A stretch of DNA of 64,000 bases. It comes from Sulfurovum sp. (GTDB lineage Bacteria; Campylobacterota; Campylobacteria; Campylobacterales; Sulfurovaceae). A model generated the notes under the pieces. The model had not been told where the DNA came from and searched no databases. It saw only the letters and a list, made by a program, of their open reading frames with translations. The position numbers and the translations under genes are program-made. Positions 8,506 to 17,756 of the stretch are shown here, one piece after another. Position 1 is the first letter of the stretch, and each line of letters opens with the position of its first letter. The stretch lies in the NCBI RefSeq assembly GCF_015493435.1, contig NZ_WGDD01000054.1, forward strand, positions 62,001-126,000, given 5' to 3'.

Positions 8506-9819
8506 ATGAAAATACATTTCATAGGCATAGGCGGCATAGGTCTGTCGGCACTGGCAAAATTTCTTTACAATGACGGACACAAGATCTCCGGATCAGATAT
8601 CAAACAGACTGAGATCACCAATGATCTGGCAACGAACTTCAATGCAAAGATCACGATTCCACACCATGCTGATGCCGTGGAAGGAGTGGACAGGGTCATT
8701 TACTCCGCTGCGGTTCGCCCGAACAATCCGGAGTATCAGAGAGCCAGGGAACTCGGCATAGAACTGCTTTCCCGAAAAGAAGCGCTGAAGTTCATTCTGG
8801 GAGACAAAGAAGTCTATGCGGTCGGTGGTGCACACGGTAAAAGTACCACATCGGCGATGCTGGCTTCGCTCATCCCGGAATCCAATGCCCTCATCGGTGC
8901 GATCTCCAAAGAGTTCGGCTCCAACGTGCGTAACTTCCCCAACGACAAAGTGGTCTTTGAAGCGGATGAGAGTGATGAAAGTTTCCTGAACTCCAACCCG
9001 ACCCTTGCCATCGTGACCAATGTCGAACCGGAACATATGGAGTATTATGAGTATGACGAAGAACGTTTTTACAATGCTTACAGGAAGTTTCTCTCCCTGG
9101 CGAAAACTCGTGTTATCAATGCCGAAGATGCATTCCTTGCTTCGCTCGATATGGAGAGTATCAAACTCTACCCCTCCAAAGATATGAGGAATATAGAGTT
9201 TGTACTGGTCAACGGTGAACCCCATACACGGTTTGAACTGCTGGACTTTGGTACATTTGAAGTCTTCGGTTTCGGAGAACATATCGCCCTGGATGCGGCT
9301 TTGGCCCTATTGGCTGCACTGGAACTGGGAGAAGATATAGAGGCGATCCGTACGCGGCTTCGTCATTATAAAGGGATCAAAAAACGTTTTGATATTGTTC
9401 AGAACAGGGAGAACTGTGTGGTCATTGATGATTACGGCCATCACCCTACGGAAATAAAAGTGACCATGCAGTCCCTCAAAACCTATGAGGCATTGAGAGA
9501 TTTTTCACAGCTCAATGTGATTTGGCAGCCGCATAAATATTCGAGGACCATAGACAACCTTCCGGGGTTCGTAGAGTGTTTCGAAGGTGCGAATGAGCTG
9601 GTGATACTGCCTATCTGGGCTGCGGGAGAGCTGGAAGTAGACATCGACCTCAAGGGAGCATTCAGCCGCTACAAACTGATTATGGCCGATTCCGTGACCA
9701 AAGAGGATAATGTGGTAAAAGTGTTCAAGGATGGACATGTCATCAGAGAGTACAGTGAAGGGCTTGTCTGTGCATTCGGTGCGGGAGATATTACTTATCA
9801 GATACGGGGTGAGGCGTAA
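8506..9819 (+). CDS. murC: UDP-N-acetylmuramate--L-alanine ligase MurC
   Basis: Cytoplasmic Mur ligase that adds L-alanine to UDP-MurNAc using ATP. It has the N-terminal Rossmann motif HFIGIGGIGLSALA, an ATP-binding loop GAHGKST (K112; most homologues have GTHGKTT), the central EADESDESFL and NVEPEHMEYY motifs, and a C-terminal domain beginning near RFDIVQ with DDYGHHPTEI. Length (437) is normal. ATG 8506 has GGGAGAG upstream. It is the third gene of the dapC unit and converges on adk. Confidence 0.95.
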   Translation: MKIHFIGIGGIGLSALAKFLYNDGHKISGSDIKQTEITNDLATNFNAKITIPHHADAVEGVDRVIYSAAVRPNNPEYQRARELGIELLSRKEALKFILGDKEVYAVGGAHGKSTTSAMLASLIPESNALIGAISKEFGSNVRNFPNDKVVFEADESDESFLNSNPTLAIVTNVEPEHMEYYEYDEERFYNAYRKFLSLAKTRVINAEDAFLASLDMESIKLYPSKDMRNIEFVLVNGEPHTRFELLDFGTFEVFGFGEHIALDAALALLAALELGEDIEAIRTRLRHYKGIKKRFDIVQNRENCVVIDDYGHHPTEIKVTMQSLKTYEALRDFSQLNVIWQPHKYSRTIDNLPGFVECFEGANELVILPIWAAGELEVDIDLKGAFSRYKLIMADSVTKEDNVVKVFKDGHVIREYSEGLVCAFGAGDITYQIRGEA

Positions 9820-9832
9820 AAAAGAGGAATCG

Positions 9833-9849
9833 AAGCGGAAGAACCGCTT
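9833..9849. terminator. Hairpin between convergent murC and adk, probable bidirectional terminator
   Basis: AAGCGG and CCGCTT form a perfect 6-bp stem with a 5-nt loop in the 42-bp gap between the two stop codons. On the minus strand a T-rich run follows about 10 nt downstream; on plus there is none. It is therefore a weak canonical terminator but well placed. Confidence 0.5.
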
Positions 9850-9861
9850 GGGTAAGGGAAG

Positions 9862-10422
9862 TTAGAGTAGACTTGTCAAATGGCTGTCGATATCTGTGAT
9901 GACAGCATCGAGGTTTCTTTCCCCGTCAATGACTTTCAGCACATGTTTGTCTTCATAGTGCGCTTCGATCTCGGCGAGAGACGCTTTGTACGACTTCAAC
10001 TCATGTTCGAATATCTCCGGGTCTCTTCCCGAAGCGATCCAGCGTTCTCTGGCAAGTTCATCGTTTACTCTGACCTCGATGACAGAGACTACCTGAATCT
10101 TGTCGTTGTTGAAGATATAGTCACAGAAGTACTGCATCTGTTTCTCTTTTCCCGGGAAACCGTCAAGAAGTACGGCCGGTGTGGGTGCTTTGTTGACCGC
10201 ATCGACGATCATTTCTACCACGATCTGTGTCGGTACGAGATCACCTTTTTCCACATAACTTTTAGCGATATGGCCGATTGCTGTTCCTTTTTCGACTTCC
10301 GTCTTAATCAGCTCTCCTGTTGAGTAACTGGTGATCTCAGGATGTTTTTCCGCGATTAGTTTGGCATCTGTGGTTTTTCCGGAACCGGGGGCACCGATGA
10401 TCAATATGAGTTTTTTGGGCAT
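9862..10422 (-). CDS. adk: Adenylate kinase, short form
   Basis: Catalyses AMP + ATP = 2 ADP. A P-loop GAPGSGKT is at residues 10-17, followed by the AMP-binding region (SYSTGELIKTE) and DGFPGKEKQM. The 186-residue length and the very short region after RWIASGRDP mean the long zinc or beta-hairpin LID of larger adenylate kinases is missing, as in other short-type enzymes of the phylum. It starts at 10422 with GGAG upstream (AAAGGAGAAATTT before ATG). It is divergent from frdC and convergent with murC. Confidence 0.9.
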   Translation of the reverse strand: MPKKLILIIGAPGSGKTTDAKLIAEKHPEITSYSTGELIKTEVEKGTAIGHIAKSYVEKGDLVPTQIVVEMIVDAVNKAPTPAVLLDGFPGKEKQMQYFCDYIFNNDKIQVVSVIEVRVNDELARERWIASGRDPEIFEHELKSYKASLAEIEAHYEDKHVLKVIDGERNLDAVITDIDSHLTSLL

Positions 10423-10445
10423 AAATTTCTCCTTTGTATTGTAAT

Positions 10446-10451
10446 ATTATA
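10446..10451 (-). promoter_or_regulatory. Predicted -10 element (TATAAT) for adk
   Basis: On the minus strand TATAAT lies about 24 bp upstream of the adk start codon, in the divergent adk-frdC spacer. Confidence 0.5.
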
Positions 10452-10565
10452 TCAAATTGTAGTGTTAAAAGGGGCTTATTCGCAAGAGAAAAGAACAAAA
10501 AGGTAAAAAAGGAGCCCAAAGCGGATTTTATCGTTTTTTTAACACGGTGCTATTGATTATTCTGC

Positions 10566-10571
10566 TATAAT
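10566..10571 (+). promoter_or_regulatory. Predicted -10 element (TATAAT) for frdCAB
   Basis: A perfect TATAAT lies 31 bp before the frdC ATG, in TGCTATAAT context. In the same divergent spacer, GTGTTAAAA occurs near 10463 and again in inverted orientation near 10537-10545, which could be paired regulator half-sites (weak). Confidence 0.5.
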
Positions 10572-10601
10572 AAATGTTTATATCTATGAGTAAGGAAATG
10601 C

Positions 10602-11363
10602 ATGTTGAGCAGGGGATACACGACGGAACTCTTAACGGGGAAGGACAGCAGTAAACGTAAAAGCCGGATACCGGCAAGGATTGATTTCCTTCAAAGTGTC
10701 TCAGGCCTGGTACTGGCACTTTTTATTATGTTCCATTTAGTGTTTGAATCCTCTATCCTTCTGGGGAAGGATGCTATGTATATGCTTACAAAAGTTTTTG
10801 AAGGAGAACCGTTCATCCAAGGCGGAGAACCCTTGATCATTTCGGTACTGGCATTCATTATTTTTGCATTTTTCGTGCTTCATGCAGGGGTTGCTATGCG
10901 AAAATTCCCCTCTTCCTATAAAGAGTATCGGCGATACACAGAACATAAGGCACTTTTGAACCACAATGATACCAATTTATGGTATGTGCAGATCATGACA
11001 GGGTTCATTATGTTCTTTCTGGGTTCCATTCATCTTTATATCATGATGACACAGCCTGAAAATATCGGTCCGTACGCTTCTTCTGACAGGGTTTACAGTG
11101 ATCTTATGTGGCCGATGTATCTGGTCTTGCTGATCTCTGTTGTGCTGCATGCGGGAATAGGTCTGTATCGTCTGATCATCAAATGGGGTGTATTTGACGG
11201 TAAAGACCCTAAAGCCAACAGGCAAAGGAGCAGGAGAATCGCAAAAGTATTGGTGACAGCCTATCTTCTTCTCGGGCTTGCTTCCCTGGGGGCCTATATG
11301 CGGATTGGATATGAGCATCGGGGTGAGTATGGGCAAAGATATGTACCAGGGAGCGGAAAATGA
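10602..11363 (+). CDS. frdC: Fumarate reductase diheme cytochrome b subunit FrdC
   Basis: Membrane anchor that passes electrons between menaquinol and FrdAB. Five hydrophobic segments are visible. The four heme-b histidines of the Wolinella enzyme (H44, H93, H143, H182) map with a constant +1 offset to H45, H94, H144 and H183. The quinol-site glutamate E66 maps to E67. The E-pathway glutamate E180, however, maps to V181 in the segment [14 protein letters not shown]. The TAAGGA upstream supports ATG 10602. The gene overlaps frdA by 4 bp. Order C-A-B is the Wolinella order. Direction in vivo (fumarate reduction, reductive TCA, or succinate oxidation) cannot be read from sequence. Confidence 0.93.
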   Translation: MLSRGYTTELLTGKDSSKRKSRIPARIDFLQSVSGLVLALFIMFHLVFESSILLGKDAMYMLTKVFEGEPFIQGGEPLIISVLAFIIFAFFVLHAGVAMRKFPSSYKEYRRYTEHKALLNHNDTNLWYVQIMTGFIMFFLGSIHLYIMMTQPENIGPYASSDRVYSDLMWPMYLVLLISVVLHAGIGLYRLIIKWGVFDGKDPKANRQRSRRIAKVLVTAYLLLGLASLGAYMRIGYEHRGEYGQRYVPGSGK

Positions 11364-13345
11364 AGATCATATATACAGATGCGCTTGTCGTCGGCGGCGG
11401 TCTGGCAGGTTTGCGTTCTGCCATTGCGGCAAGGGACAAGGGACTTGATACCATCGTACTGAGTATGGTTCCTGTCAAACGCTCGCATTCGGCAGCTGCA
11501 CAGGGCGGTATGCAGGCAAGTTTGGCGAACAGTGTCAAGGGAGAGGGAGACAATGAAGATATCCACTTTGCTGATACGGTCAAAGGAAGTGACTGGGGAT
11601 GCGACCAGAAAGTAGCGCGTATGTTCGTGACCACCGCACCCAAAGCGATCCGTGAACTGGCAGCATGGGGCGTGCCCTGGAGCCGTATCGGGAAGGGTGA
11701 GAGGACAGTGGTCATTAACGGAAAGCATGAAACCTTCAACGAACGTGATGAAGCCTATGGACTCATCAATGCCAGGGATTTTGGCGGGACAAAGAAGTGG
11801 CGTACCTGTTATACCTCCGATGCAACAGGACATACGATGCTTTATGCTGTAGCCAACGAAGCATTGAAACGTGATGTTGATATTCATGATAAAAAAGAAG
11901 CGATCTCCATTATTCACGACAATGGTGTATGTCACGGTGTGATAGTGCGTGACCTTATTAACGGAGAGCTGATCGCTTATGTGGCGCGCGGGACAATGAT
12001 CGCTACAGGCGGATACGGGCGCATTTACAAACAGTCGACGAATGCCATTATCTGTAAAGGAATCGGTACTGCCATTGTACTTGAGACGGGCATTGCAGAA
12101 CTGGGCAATATGGAGGCAGTACAGTTCCATCCGACGCCGATCGTACCGTCGGGTATACTGCTGACAGAAGGATGCCGAGGGGATGGAGGCGTGCTTCGTG
12201 ACAAAGACGGGTACCGTTTTATGCCGGATTATGAGCCTGAAAAGAAAGAGCTTGCTTCCAGAGATGTAGTAAGCCGCCGTATGATCGAGCATATCCGTAA
12301 AGGCAAAGGGGTCAAGTCTCCGTACGGGGACCACCTGTGGCTTGATATTTCCATTCTTGGGCGTGAGCACATTGAGAAGAACCTGCGTGACGTACAGGAT
12401 ATTGCCATCAGTTTCAATGGTATTGATCCGGCTGATGAAGGACCAAAGGGGTGGATGCCTGTATTGCCGATGCAGCACTACTCCATGGGCGGTATACGTG
12501 TTAAACCTACCGGAGAGAGTACCACGATGAAAGGCCTTTTTTCTGCGGGAGAAGCGGCATGTTGGGACTTGCACGGATTTAACCGCCTGGGAGGGAACTC
12601 TGTCAGCGAAGCAGTCGTATCCGGTATGATCGTAGGTGAATACTTTGCCCAATATTGTCATGAGACACATTTGAATACCAATACTTCGGTGATCGAAGGA
12701 CATCTTGAAGCCCAGATTAACTATCTGAAGGAAATCCTCAGTTATGACGGAGGGCTCAATATTTTTGATATCAAAGATGAAATGAGAAGCATTATGCAGG
12801 AGAAAGTAGGGATCTTCCGAAACGGTGATGATCTTCTCGAAGCAGTACATAGACTTGAGGCCTTGCTGAAAAAGACGAAAGAGATCACGGTCGAGTCCAA
12901 AAGTCTGGGAAACAACCCGGGACTCAATGAAGCCTACCGTGTACCCAAAATGCTCAAACTGGCACTGTGTGCGGCAAAAGGCGCATTGCAGCGCACTGAA
13001 AGCAGGGGTGCGCATTACCGGGAAGATTATCCCAAACGGGATGACATGCATTGGCTGAAACGTACGATTACGACATGGGAAAATCCGGAAGATACGCTGC
13101 CCTCTATCCATTATGAAGAGATCGATATTATGGAAATGGAAATGCCCCCGGCTTTCAGAGGATACGGAAGAAAGGATTCACTGATCGAGAATCCGATGAG
13201 CGCACAGCGGGAAGCCGAGATAGAAGAGATCAGGAAAACGTTGGGTACGGTCGACCGTTTTACGATTCAGGAAGCGCTGCTTGACTACGAGCTTCCCGGA
13301 AAGCTTAAACATAAAAATGAAAGAGTAGGAGTAGGGTATGCCTGA
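11360..13345 (+). CDS. frdA: Fumarate reductase flavoprotein subunit FrdA
   Basis: The catalytic subunit with covalent FAD, interconverting fumarate and succinate on the cytoplasmic side. It shows the Rossmann motif [12 protein letters not shown], the FAD-linking histidine in [10 protein letters not shown] (H43), HPTPIVPSG, a GCRGDGGVL block and the active-site arginine R301 (ASRDVV); both numbers coincide with the Wolinella enzyme. Other blocks are [10 protein letters not shown] and [12 protein letters not shown]. At 661 residues it is full length. It overlaps frdC by 4 bp and frdB by 8 bp, so the three are translationally coupled. Confidence 0.96.
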   Translation: MKIIYTDALVVGGGLAGLRSAIAARDKGLDTIVLSMVPVKRSHSAAAQGGMQASLANSVKGEGDNEDIHFADTVKGSDWGCDQKVARMFVTTAPKAIRELAAWGVPWSRIGKGERTVVINGKHETFNERDEAYGLINARDFGGTKKWRTCYTSDATGHTMLYAVANEALKRDVDIHDKKEAISIIHDNGVCHGVIVRDLINGELIAYVARGTMIATGGYGRIYKQSTNAIICKGIGTAIVLETGIAELGNMEAVQFHPTPIVPSGILLTEGCRGDGGVLRDKDGYRFMPDYEPEKKELASRDVVSRRMIEHIRKGKGVKSPYGDHLWLDISILGREHIEKNLRDVQDIAISFNGIDPADEGPKGWMPVLPMQHYSMGGIRVKPTGESTTMKGLFSAGEAACWDLHGFNRLGGNSVSEAVVSGMIVGEYFAQYCHETHLNTNTSVIEGHLEAQINYLKEILSYDGGLNIFDIKDEMRSIMQEKVGIFRNGDDLLEAVHRLEALLKKTKEITVESKSLGNNPGLNEAYRVPKMLKLALCAAKGALQRTESRGAHYREDYPKRDDMHWLKRTITTWENPEDTLPSIHYEEIDIMEMEMPPAFRGYGRKDSLIENPMSAQREAEIEEIRKTLGTVDRFTIQEALLDYELPGKLKHKNERVGVGYA

Positions 13346-14072
13346 GAATGAAAATTACAGAGAGATAGAGATCACCGTTTTCCGTTACAATCCTCAGGAC
13401 AAGGATTCCACACCGGAATACCAGACCTATACCCTGACCGAAACACCCGGAATGACACTCTATATTGCCCTGATCCAGATATGGTCAAAGATGGACCACG
13501 ATCTTAGTTTCGATTTTGTCTGCCGTGCAGGTATCTGCGGCAGCTGTTCTATGGTGGTCAACGGAAAACCGAGACTGGCCTGTAAAACACGTACGAACGA
13601 ATTCGAAGATGGAAAGATCACACTGCTGCCTCTGCCGGCATTCAAACATATAAAAGATCTTTCTGTCGATACAGGAAACTGGATGAATGCAATGAGTAAA
13701 AAGCTTGAAAGCTGGATACACACACAGGAAGAGACGGACCTTTCACGCATCGAAAAACCGGTAGATCCTGAAGTGGCAGATGAAGTTTTTGAACTCGACC
13801 GCTGCATCGAGTGCGGGATCTGCCTTGCGAGCTGTTCGACGAAGATCATGCGCGATGATTTTGTCGGTGCAGTCGGCCTCAATAGAACCGCACGTTTTTC
13901 CATCGATCCTCATGACCAGAGAACAGATGAGGATTTTTACGAGCTTATCGGTGATGAGAACGGTGTATTTGGCTGTATGAGCCTTATGGGGTGTGAAGAC
14001 CACTGCCCGAAGAACCTGCCTTTGCAGACCAAGATCGCCTACATGAGACGCAAAATGGTCAAGGTGAAATAG
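13338..14072 (+). CDS. frdB: Fumarate reductase iron-sulfur subunit FrdB
   Basis: Carries the electron relay between heme b and FAD. Cysteines for the [2Fe-2S] cluster are in CRAGICGSC plus the later LACKT; those for the [4Fe-4S] and [3Fe-4S] clusters are in [11 protein letters not shown] and [14 protein letters not shown]. It is 244 residues, normal for the family. The start ATG 13338 overlaps the end of frdA. It is the last gene of the unit, followed by a GC-rich hairpin. Confidence 0.95.
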   Translation: MPENENYREIEITVFRYNPQDKDSTPEYQTYTLTETPGMTLYIALIQIWSKMDHDLSFDFVCRAGICGSCSMVVNGKPRLACKTRTNEFEDGKITLLPLPAFKHIKDLSVDTGNWMNAMSKKLESWIHTQEETDLSRIEKPVDPEVADEVFELDRCIECGICLASCSTKIMRDDFVGAVGLNRTARFSIDPHDQRTDEDFYELIGDENGVFGCMSLMGCEDHCPKNLPLQTKIAYMRRKMVKVK

Positions 14073-14083
14073 ACTGTTTCACG

Positions 14084-14104
14084 CTCCTGCGTTCGACGCG
14101 GGAG
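14084..14104 (+). terminator. GC-rich hairpin after frdB
   Basis: CTCCTGCGT pairs with ACGCGGGAG (one G-T pair) around a 3-nt loop, 12 bp after the frdB stop. There is no proper T-run behind it. It sits between convergent frdB and the esterase gene. Confidence 0.4.
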
Positions 14105-14201
14105 TATAGATTCCCGGTACGTTAATTATCTGATATATGCATTCCTCCGCGCAGGATGGAGAAAGTAACCTGACAATGTGCTATGTTCAGTATGGTTGAA
14201 G

Positions 14202-14810
14202 TCAGAGCCATCCGTACTGCTGCAACGCTTCAACTATTCTTTCGGCCATGATCTTGTAGCCTTTGCCATTGGGATGGATCTGGTCACTTTTGAGAGAAGG
14301 GTTCCCCAGTATATTTGACAGCAGACCGCTGACAAGAGGCACCTCCTCTTCTTCTGCCACCTCTTCGTAAAGATTGAGAGGAGAGAGGCCAAAGAGTGAG
14401 AAATCAGGTACCGCAGTCAAAAGTACGCCTATACCTTTTGCTTTGGCCATCTGTATCATATGTTTCAAATTTGTTTTGAGCTGTTTCATAGATTTTTTCT
14501 GCAATATGTCATTCCCGCCAAAACAGAGGATCATCATTTTGACGGTTGGATCATCCAGAAGTGCGGGCAGACGTTTCATCCCTTCGGCAGAAGTATCACC
14601 GTTCCTGCCGGCATTGATGACACAGTGGCCGCTGAGTCTTTGGAGGACAGCGGGGTAACTCTTTTCGGGCGGCGCGCCGAAACCGTAGGTCAGACTATCC
14701 CCCACAGCCAGGACAGTATCACCGTTTTTCAGCTTAGGCATGTGGCTCTTTTTGCCGGAGAAAAGCGTAAAAAGTATGAGTACAAGTATGGTACCGATGA
14801 CATATTTCAT
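14202..14810 (-). CDS. GDSL/SGNH-family lysophospholipase or arylesterase (TesA-like), exported
   Basis: A 202-residue serine esterase. Residues 1-20 form a signal peptide or membrane anchor (MKYVIGTILVLILFTLFSG). SGNH blocks are visible: block I AVGDSLTYGFGAP with the catalytic serine, the NAGRNGDTS block, block III FGGNDILQ, and block V DQIHPNGKGY with Asp and His. The start at 14810 is chosen because AAAGGAGAAAG precedes it and the signal peptide begins there; the frame is open further upstream into the mutS2 region but without sense. It acts in the periplasm or inner membrane; the substrate is unknown. Confidence 0.85.
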   Translation of the reverse strand: MKYVIGTILVLILFTLFSGKKSHMPKLKNGDTVLAVGDSLTYGFGAPPEKSYPAVLQRLSGHCVINAGRNGDTSAEGMKRLPALLDDPTVKMMILCFGGNDILQKKSMKQLKTNLKHMIQMAKAKGIGVLLTAVPDFSLFGLSPLNLYEEVAEEEEVPLVSGLLSNILGNPSLKSDQIHPNGKGYKIMAERIVEALQQYGWL

Positions 14811-14841
14811 CTTTCTCCTTTGGGTATATGCAGTATTATAG

Positions 14842-14847
14842 TATAAT
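14842..14847 (+). promoter_or_regulatory. Predicted -10 element (TATAAT) for mutS2
   Basis: A perfect TATAAT lies 39 bp before the mutS2 ATG in the divergent spacer with the esterase gene. Confidence 0.45.
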
Positions 14848-14886
14848 CCCATTAACGATTTCAGTGAACAATATTTACGGAGAAGC

Positions 14887-17103
14887 ATGCAGCAGACACA
14901 CGAAAAGACCATTATCCAGAAACTGGATCTTGACGGATATATCCAACAATTCAAACTCTTCTTTGCACGTGATAAAAGCGTAGCAATGATGGGTGACATC
15001 AATCAGCATTTCCGTTACATTAAAGCGCTTTCCAATGTGCAGTTCCCCGCGCCGGGTCCGGTACCTAACCTTGACAGAGAATTGAACCTTCTGAAAAAAC
15101 AGGCGGTACTTTCCCTGGATGAGATCCATGCATTTGTCACGATAATCTCTTATTTCAATACCCTCAAGAACGTTGCTTTTCCCGAACCCGTCGCCTCCTG
15201 GATACAGGGGATAGAGATTCATGAAGAGATCCTCGAAGTGCTGGACTATTTTACGCAAGAGGGAGATATCAACCCTGAACGAGACCCTGAACTCTACAAG
15301 CTTGAACGCGCCATCAAACAGAACAGAATAGACATCAAAGAAACACTCTACAAACTGGCACACTCCAGCAGACTCAGGGACTATCTGGTCGATACACAGG
15401 TGCATTTCAACGGCGGAGAGGAGACACTGCTGGTGCGCGGCGGTTTCAACAACGCCATCAAGGCGACCGTAGTGGCACGGAGTTCGGGAGGGTTTTTCTA
15501 CATACTGCCCCAGAGCATCTCCCATCTCAAAGAGAAAGAGTCAGCACTTCTGAGCAGCAAAGAGGAGCTCATTTACCGCTACTGCAAATCAATCTCGGCC
15601 ACGTTTTTCAAATGGGAGCGTTTTCTCGCCTATATCAACAAGGAGTATGACCGATTCGACCATTATCAGGCACGCGTAATGTTTGCCAGGGCCAAAGAGT
15701 ACGAGTTCATACTGCCCGGCAGACAGAAACGTATCAAACTCCAGGACTTTGCCCATCCTGCCATTGAGGATCCGGTACCCGTCACCATTGACCTCAATAA
15801 ACAGGTTATGCTGATTACGGGAGTGAATGCCGGCGGTAAAACGATGCTGCTCAAATCGATGCTCTCAGCAGTCTATATGAGCAAGTACCTGCTGCCTTTC
15901 AAATGCGACGCTTCCAAAACGGAAGTGGGGCACTACAAAAGCATCGGAGCAGTCATTGATGATCCGCAGTCCGTCAAAAATGACATTTCCACCTTTGCAG
16001 GGCGTATGCAGGAGTTTGCCAAACTCTTTGGTAAAGAAGATGCTATTGTAGGCGTGGATGAAATAGAACTGGGAACCGACTCCGACGAGGCGGCAAGCCT
16101 TTTCCGTGTCATGCTGGATGAATTACGAAAAAAAGGGATTACTTTTATCGTTACAACACACCATAAACGGCTGGCTTCTCTGATGGCCAGCGATGATGAT
16201 GTCGAACTTATTGCTGCCTTGTACGATGAAGAACGCAGGATGCCGACCTATACGTTTCTGCAGGGCAGCATAGGAAAAAGCTATGCTTTTGAAACGGCAC
16301 AGCGTTACGGTGTGCCTGTAGGCATTGTGAACCAGGCCAAGAAAGTTTACGGCGAGGACAAAGAGAACCTCAATGAACTCATAGAGCGTTCTACATCGCT
16401 GGAACGCGAAATGCGTCTGAAGATCGCCAAAGTCAACGAAGAACTCAAAGCGGTCGAAAAGCAGAAGCACAGGCTGGAAGAAGAAGAGGGCAAACTGAAA
16501 GAGGCTCACAGGAAAGCGATCGCCACTCTGGAGAACCGTTACAATGCCGCAACCAAAAAGGCAAGAGAAGCACTGAAAGCCAAAGAATCCACCGAGGGAA
16601 GAAGACTCCTGAACGTTGCCCATCAGCGTAAAGCATTCAAACAAAAAGAAATCGAGCGTACCAAAGAGGAACCGCTCAGAGAGGGAGACAAGGTCAAGTA
16701 CCGTTCCCATAAAGGTGAACTTCTTTCCATACGGGGCAAGGATGCCACCATCATCGTGGACGGGCTGAAAATGCGTGTGCCGCTTTCGCAGCTCAAACGA
16801 CGGGGAGATATTCCTTCTGTCAAAATAACATCCAAACCCAAAGAAGCAAAAGTCCATGTGGAAAAAAGCGGTGCGTCCGTGTCGGTAAAACTGCTTGGCA
16901 TGTATGGTGATGAAGCCATCGATACGGTAGACAAATTTCTTTCAGATGCATTGGTGAACGGTTTGAATGAGGTACAGATCATTCATGGAACCGGCGGAGG
17001 CGTGCTGGCCAAATTGGTAACGGATTATTTGAAACAGCATCCCAAAATACAGAAATTCTACCGAATGCCCGGGAATCTCGGAATTACAGTGGTAGAGCTT
17101 TAA
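14887..17103 (+). CDS. mutS2: MutS2-family DNA-binding ATPase with Smr domain
   Basis: MutS2 acts against homologous recombination or in ribosome rescue rather than in mismatch repair. It has core and clamp regions (residues 1-300), then an ABC-type ATPase with Walker A GVNAGGKTMLL, Walker B IVGVDEIELGTDSDEA and H-loop TTHHKRL, a long charged coiled coil (about 495-590), a KOW-like linker, and a C-terminal Smr domain (about 660-738). In the Smr domain the HGxG motif is kept as HGTGGG, but the usual LDLHG motif reads VKLLG, so residues linked to nuclease activity are missing. ATG 14887 follows ACGGAGAAGC. No MutL or MutS1 is in the window. Confidence 0.93.
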   Translation: MQQTHEKTIIQKLDLDGYIQQFKLFFARDKSVAMMGDINQHFRYIKALSNVQFPAPGPVPNLDRELNLLKKQAVLSLDEIHAFVTIISYFNTLKNVAFPEPVASWIQGIEIHEEILEVLDYFTQEGDINPERDPELYKLERAIKQNRIDIKETLYKLAHSSRLRDYLVDTQVHFNGGEETLLVRGGFNNAIKATVVARSSGGFFYILPQSISHLKEKESALLSSKEELIYRYCKSISATFFKWERFLAYINKEYDRFDHYQARVMFARAKEYEFILPGRQKRIKLQDFAHPAIEDPVPVTIDLNKQVMLITGVNAGGKTMLLKSMLSAVYMSKYLLPFKCDASKTEVGHYKSIGAVIDDPQSVKNDISTFAGRMQEFAKLFGKEDAIVGVDEIELGTDSDEAASLFRVMLDELRKKGITFIVTTHHKRLASLMASDDDVELIAALYDEERRMPTYTFLQGSIGKSYAFETAQRYGVPVGIVNQAKKVYGEDKENLNELIERSTSLEREMRLKIAKVNEELKAVEKQKHRLEEEEGKLKEAHRKAIATLENRYNAATKKAREALKAKESTEGRRLLNVAHQRKAFKQKEIERTKEEPLREGDKVKYRSHKGELLSIRGKDATIIVDGLKMRVPLSQLKRRGDIPSVKITSKPKEAKVHVEKSGASVSVKLLGMYGDEAIDTVDKFLSDALVNGLNEVQIIHGTGGGVLAKLVTDYLKQHPKIQKFYRMPGNLGITVVEL

Positions 17104-17139
17104 GGCGGATACAATAACCCTATTTTTAACTCCAAAAGG

Positions 17140-17145
17140 TATAAT
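17140..17145 (+). promoter_or_regulatory. Predicted -10 element (TATAAT) for the YfgM-like/BamB-like unit
   Basis: AAAAGGTATAAT is placed 32 bp before the GTG start at 17178, after the mutS2 stop. Confidence 0.5.
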
Positions 17146-17177
17146 ATAGCCAATTAAATATCCTTGAGGAGAAGTCG

Positions 17178-17756
17178 GTGAGTATTCAGGACGATGTAAA
17201 ATATGTTAAAAGTGAACTGAGCGGTGATGAAAAAATATTGGAGAGCGCCTTTAAACTGGAGACACTCTATAAAAAATACAAGCTTCCCATCTGGGGTACT
17301 GCGGCCGTATTGATTTTTTTCTTTGTCGGTTCCGGTATCATGGACGGTATGCGCAACTCCAGACTTGCAGAGGCAAACAATGCTTTCTTGACACTCCAGA
17401 AAAAGCCTGGTGATACCGCAGCACTGGAAACACTCAAGTCAAAAAACCCGGCACTTTTTGAACTGTACAGTTTTTCAGAAGCCGTCAAGAAAAAAGATGT
17501 CGCTACGGTCAAAGTACTCACCGCAAGCAAAAATGAAGTCATTGCAGATTCCAGCAGGTATGTGGCGGCAAACTTTGAAAACAAAGAGGCAAACACTAAA
17601 CTCTACAAAGAAATGGCTGAACTTGAAGGTGCATATCTTGCCATCAAAGCGGGTAATACAGAAAAAGCCAGAGAAAAACTTGAACTGATTGATGCCCGTT
17701 CGGCAGTTGCACCGCTTGCAACACTTCTGAAGCATGCCACACTAAAGGTAAAGTAA
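17178..17756 (+). CDS. Membrane-anchored YfgM-like tetratricopeptide-type protein
   Basis: A 192-residue protein starting with GTG behind GAGGAGAAG. It has a cytoplasmic N-terminal stretch, one transmembrane helix at about residues 37-57 (LPIWGTAAVLIFFFVGSGIM), and a helical, TPR-like periplasmic part ending in NTEKAREKLELIDARSAVAPLATLLKHA. This is the layout of E. coli YfgM, an ancillary SecYEG/periplasmic chaperone partner. The next gene encodes a BamB-like lipoprotein, and in E. coli yfgM also lies directly before bamB, which supports the call. The sequence similarity itself is not strong enough to be certain. Confidence 0.65.
   Translation: MSIQDDVKYVKSELSGDEKILESAFKLETLYKKYKLPIWGTAAVLIFFFVGSGIMDGMRNSRLAEANNAFLTLQKKPGDTAALETLKSKNPALFELYSFSEAVKKKDVATVKVLTASKNEVIADSSRYVAANFENKEANTKLYKEMAELEGAYLAIKAGNTEKAREKLELIDARSAVAPLATLLKHATLKVK

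Noticed and set aside
10463-10545. Inverted GTGTTAAAA pair in the adk-frdC spacer as an operator
   Set aside because: Nine-base AT-rich matches 70 bp apart are easily expected by chance; noted only in the promoter entry.
11294-13111. 605-codon open frame on minus opposite frdA
   Set aside because: Cysteine- and histidine-rich nonsense-like translation; the plus strand encodes an unmistakable FrdA with all catalytic residues.
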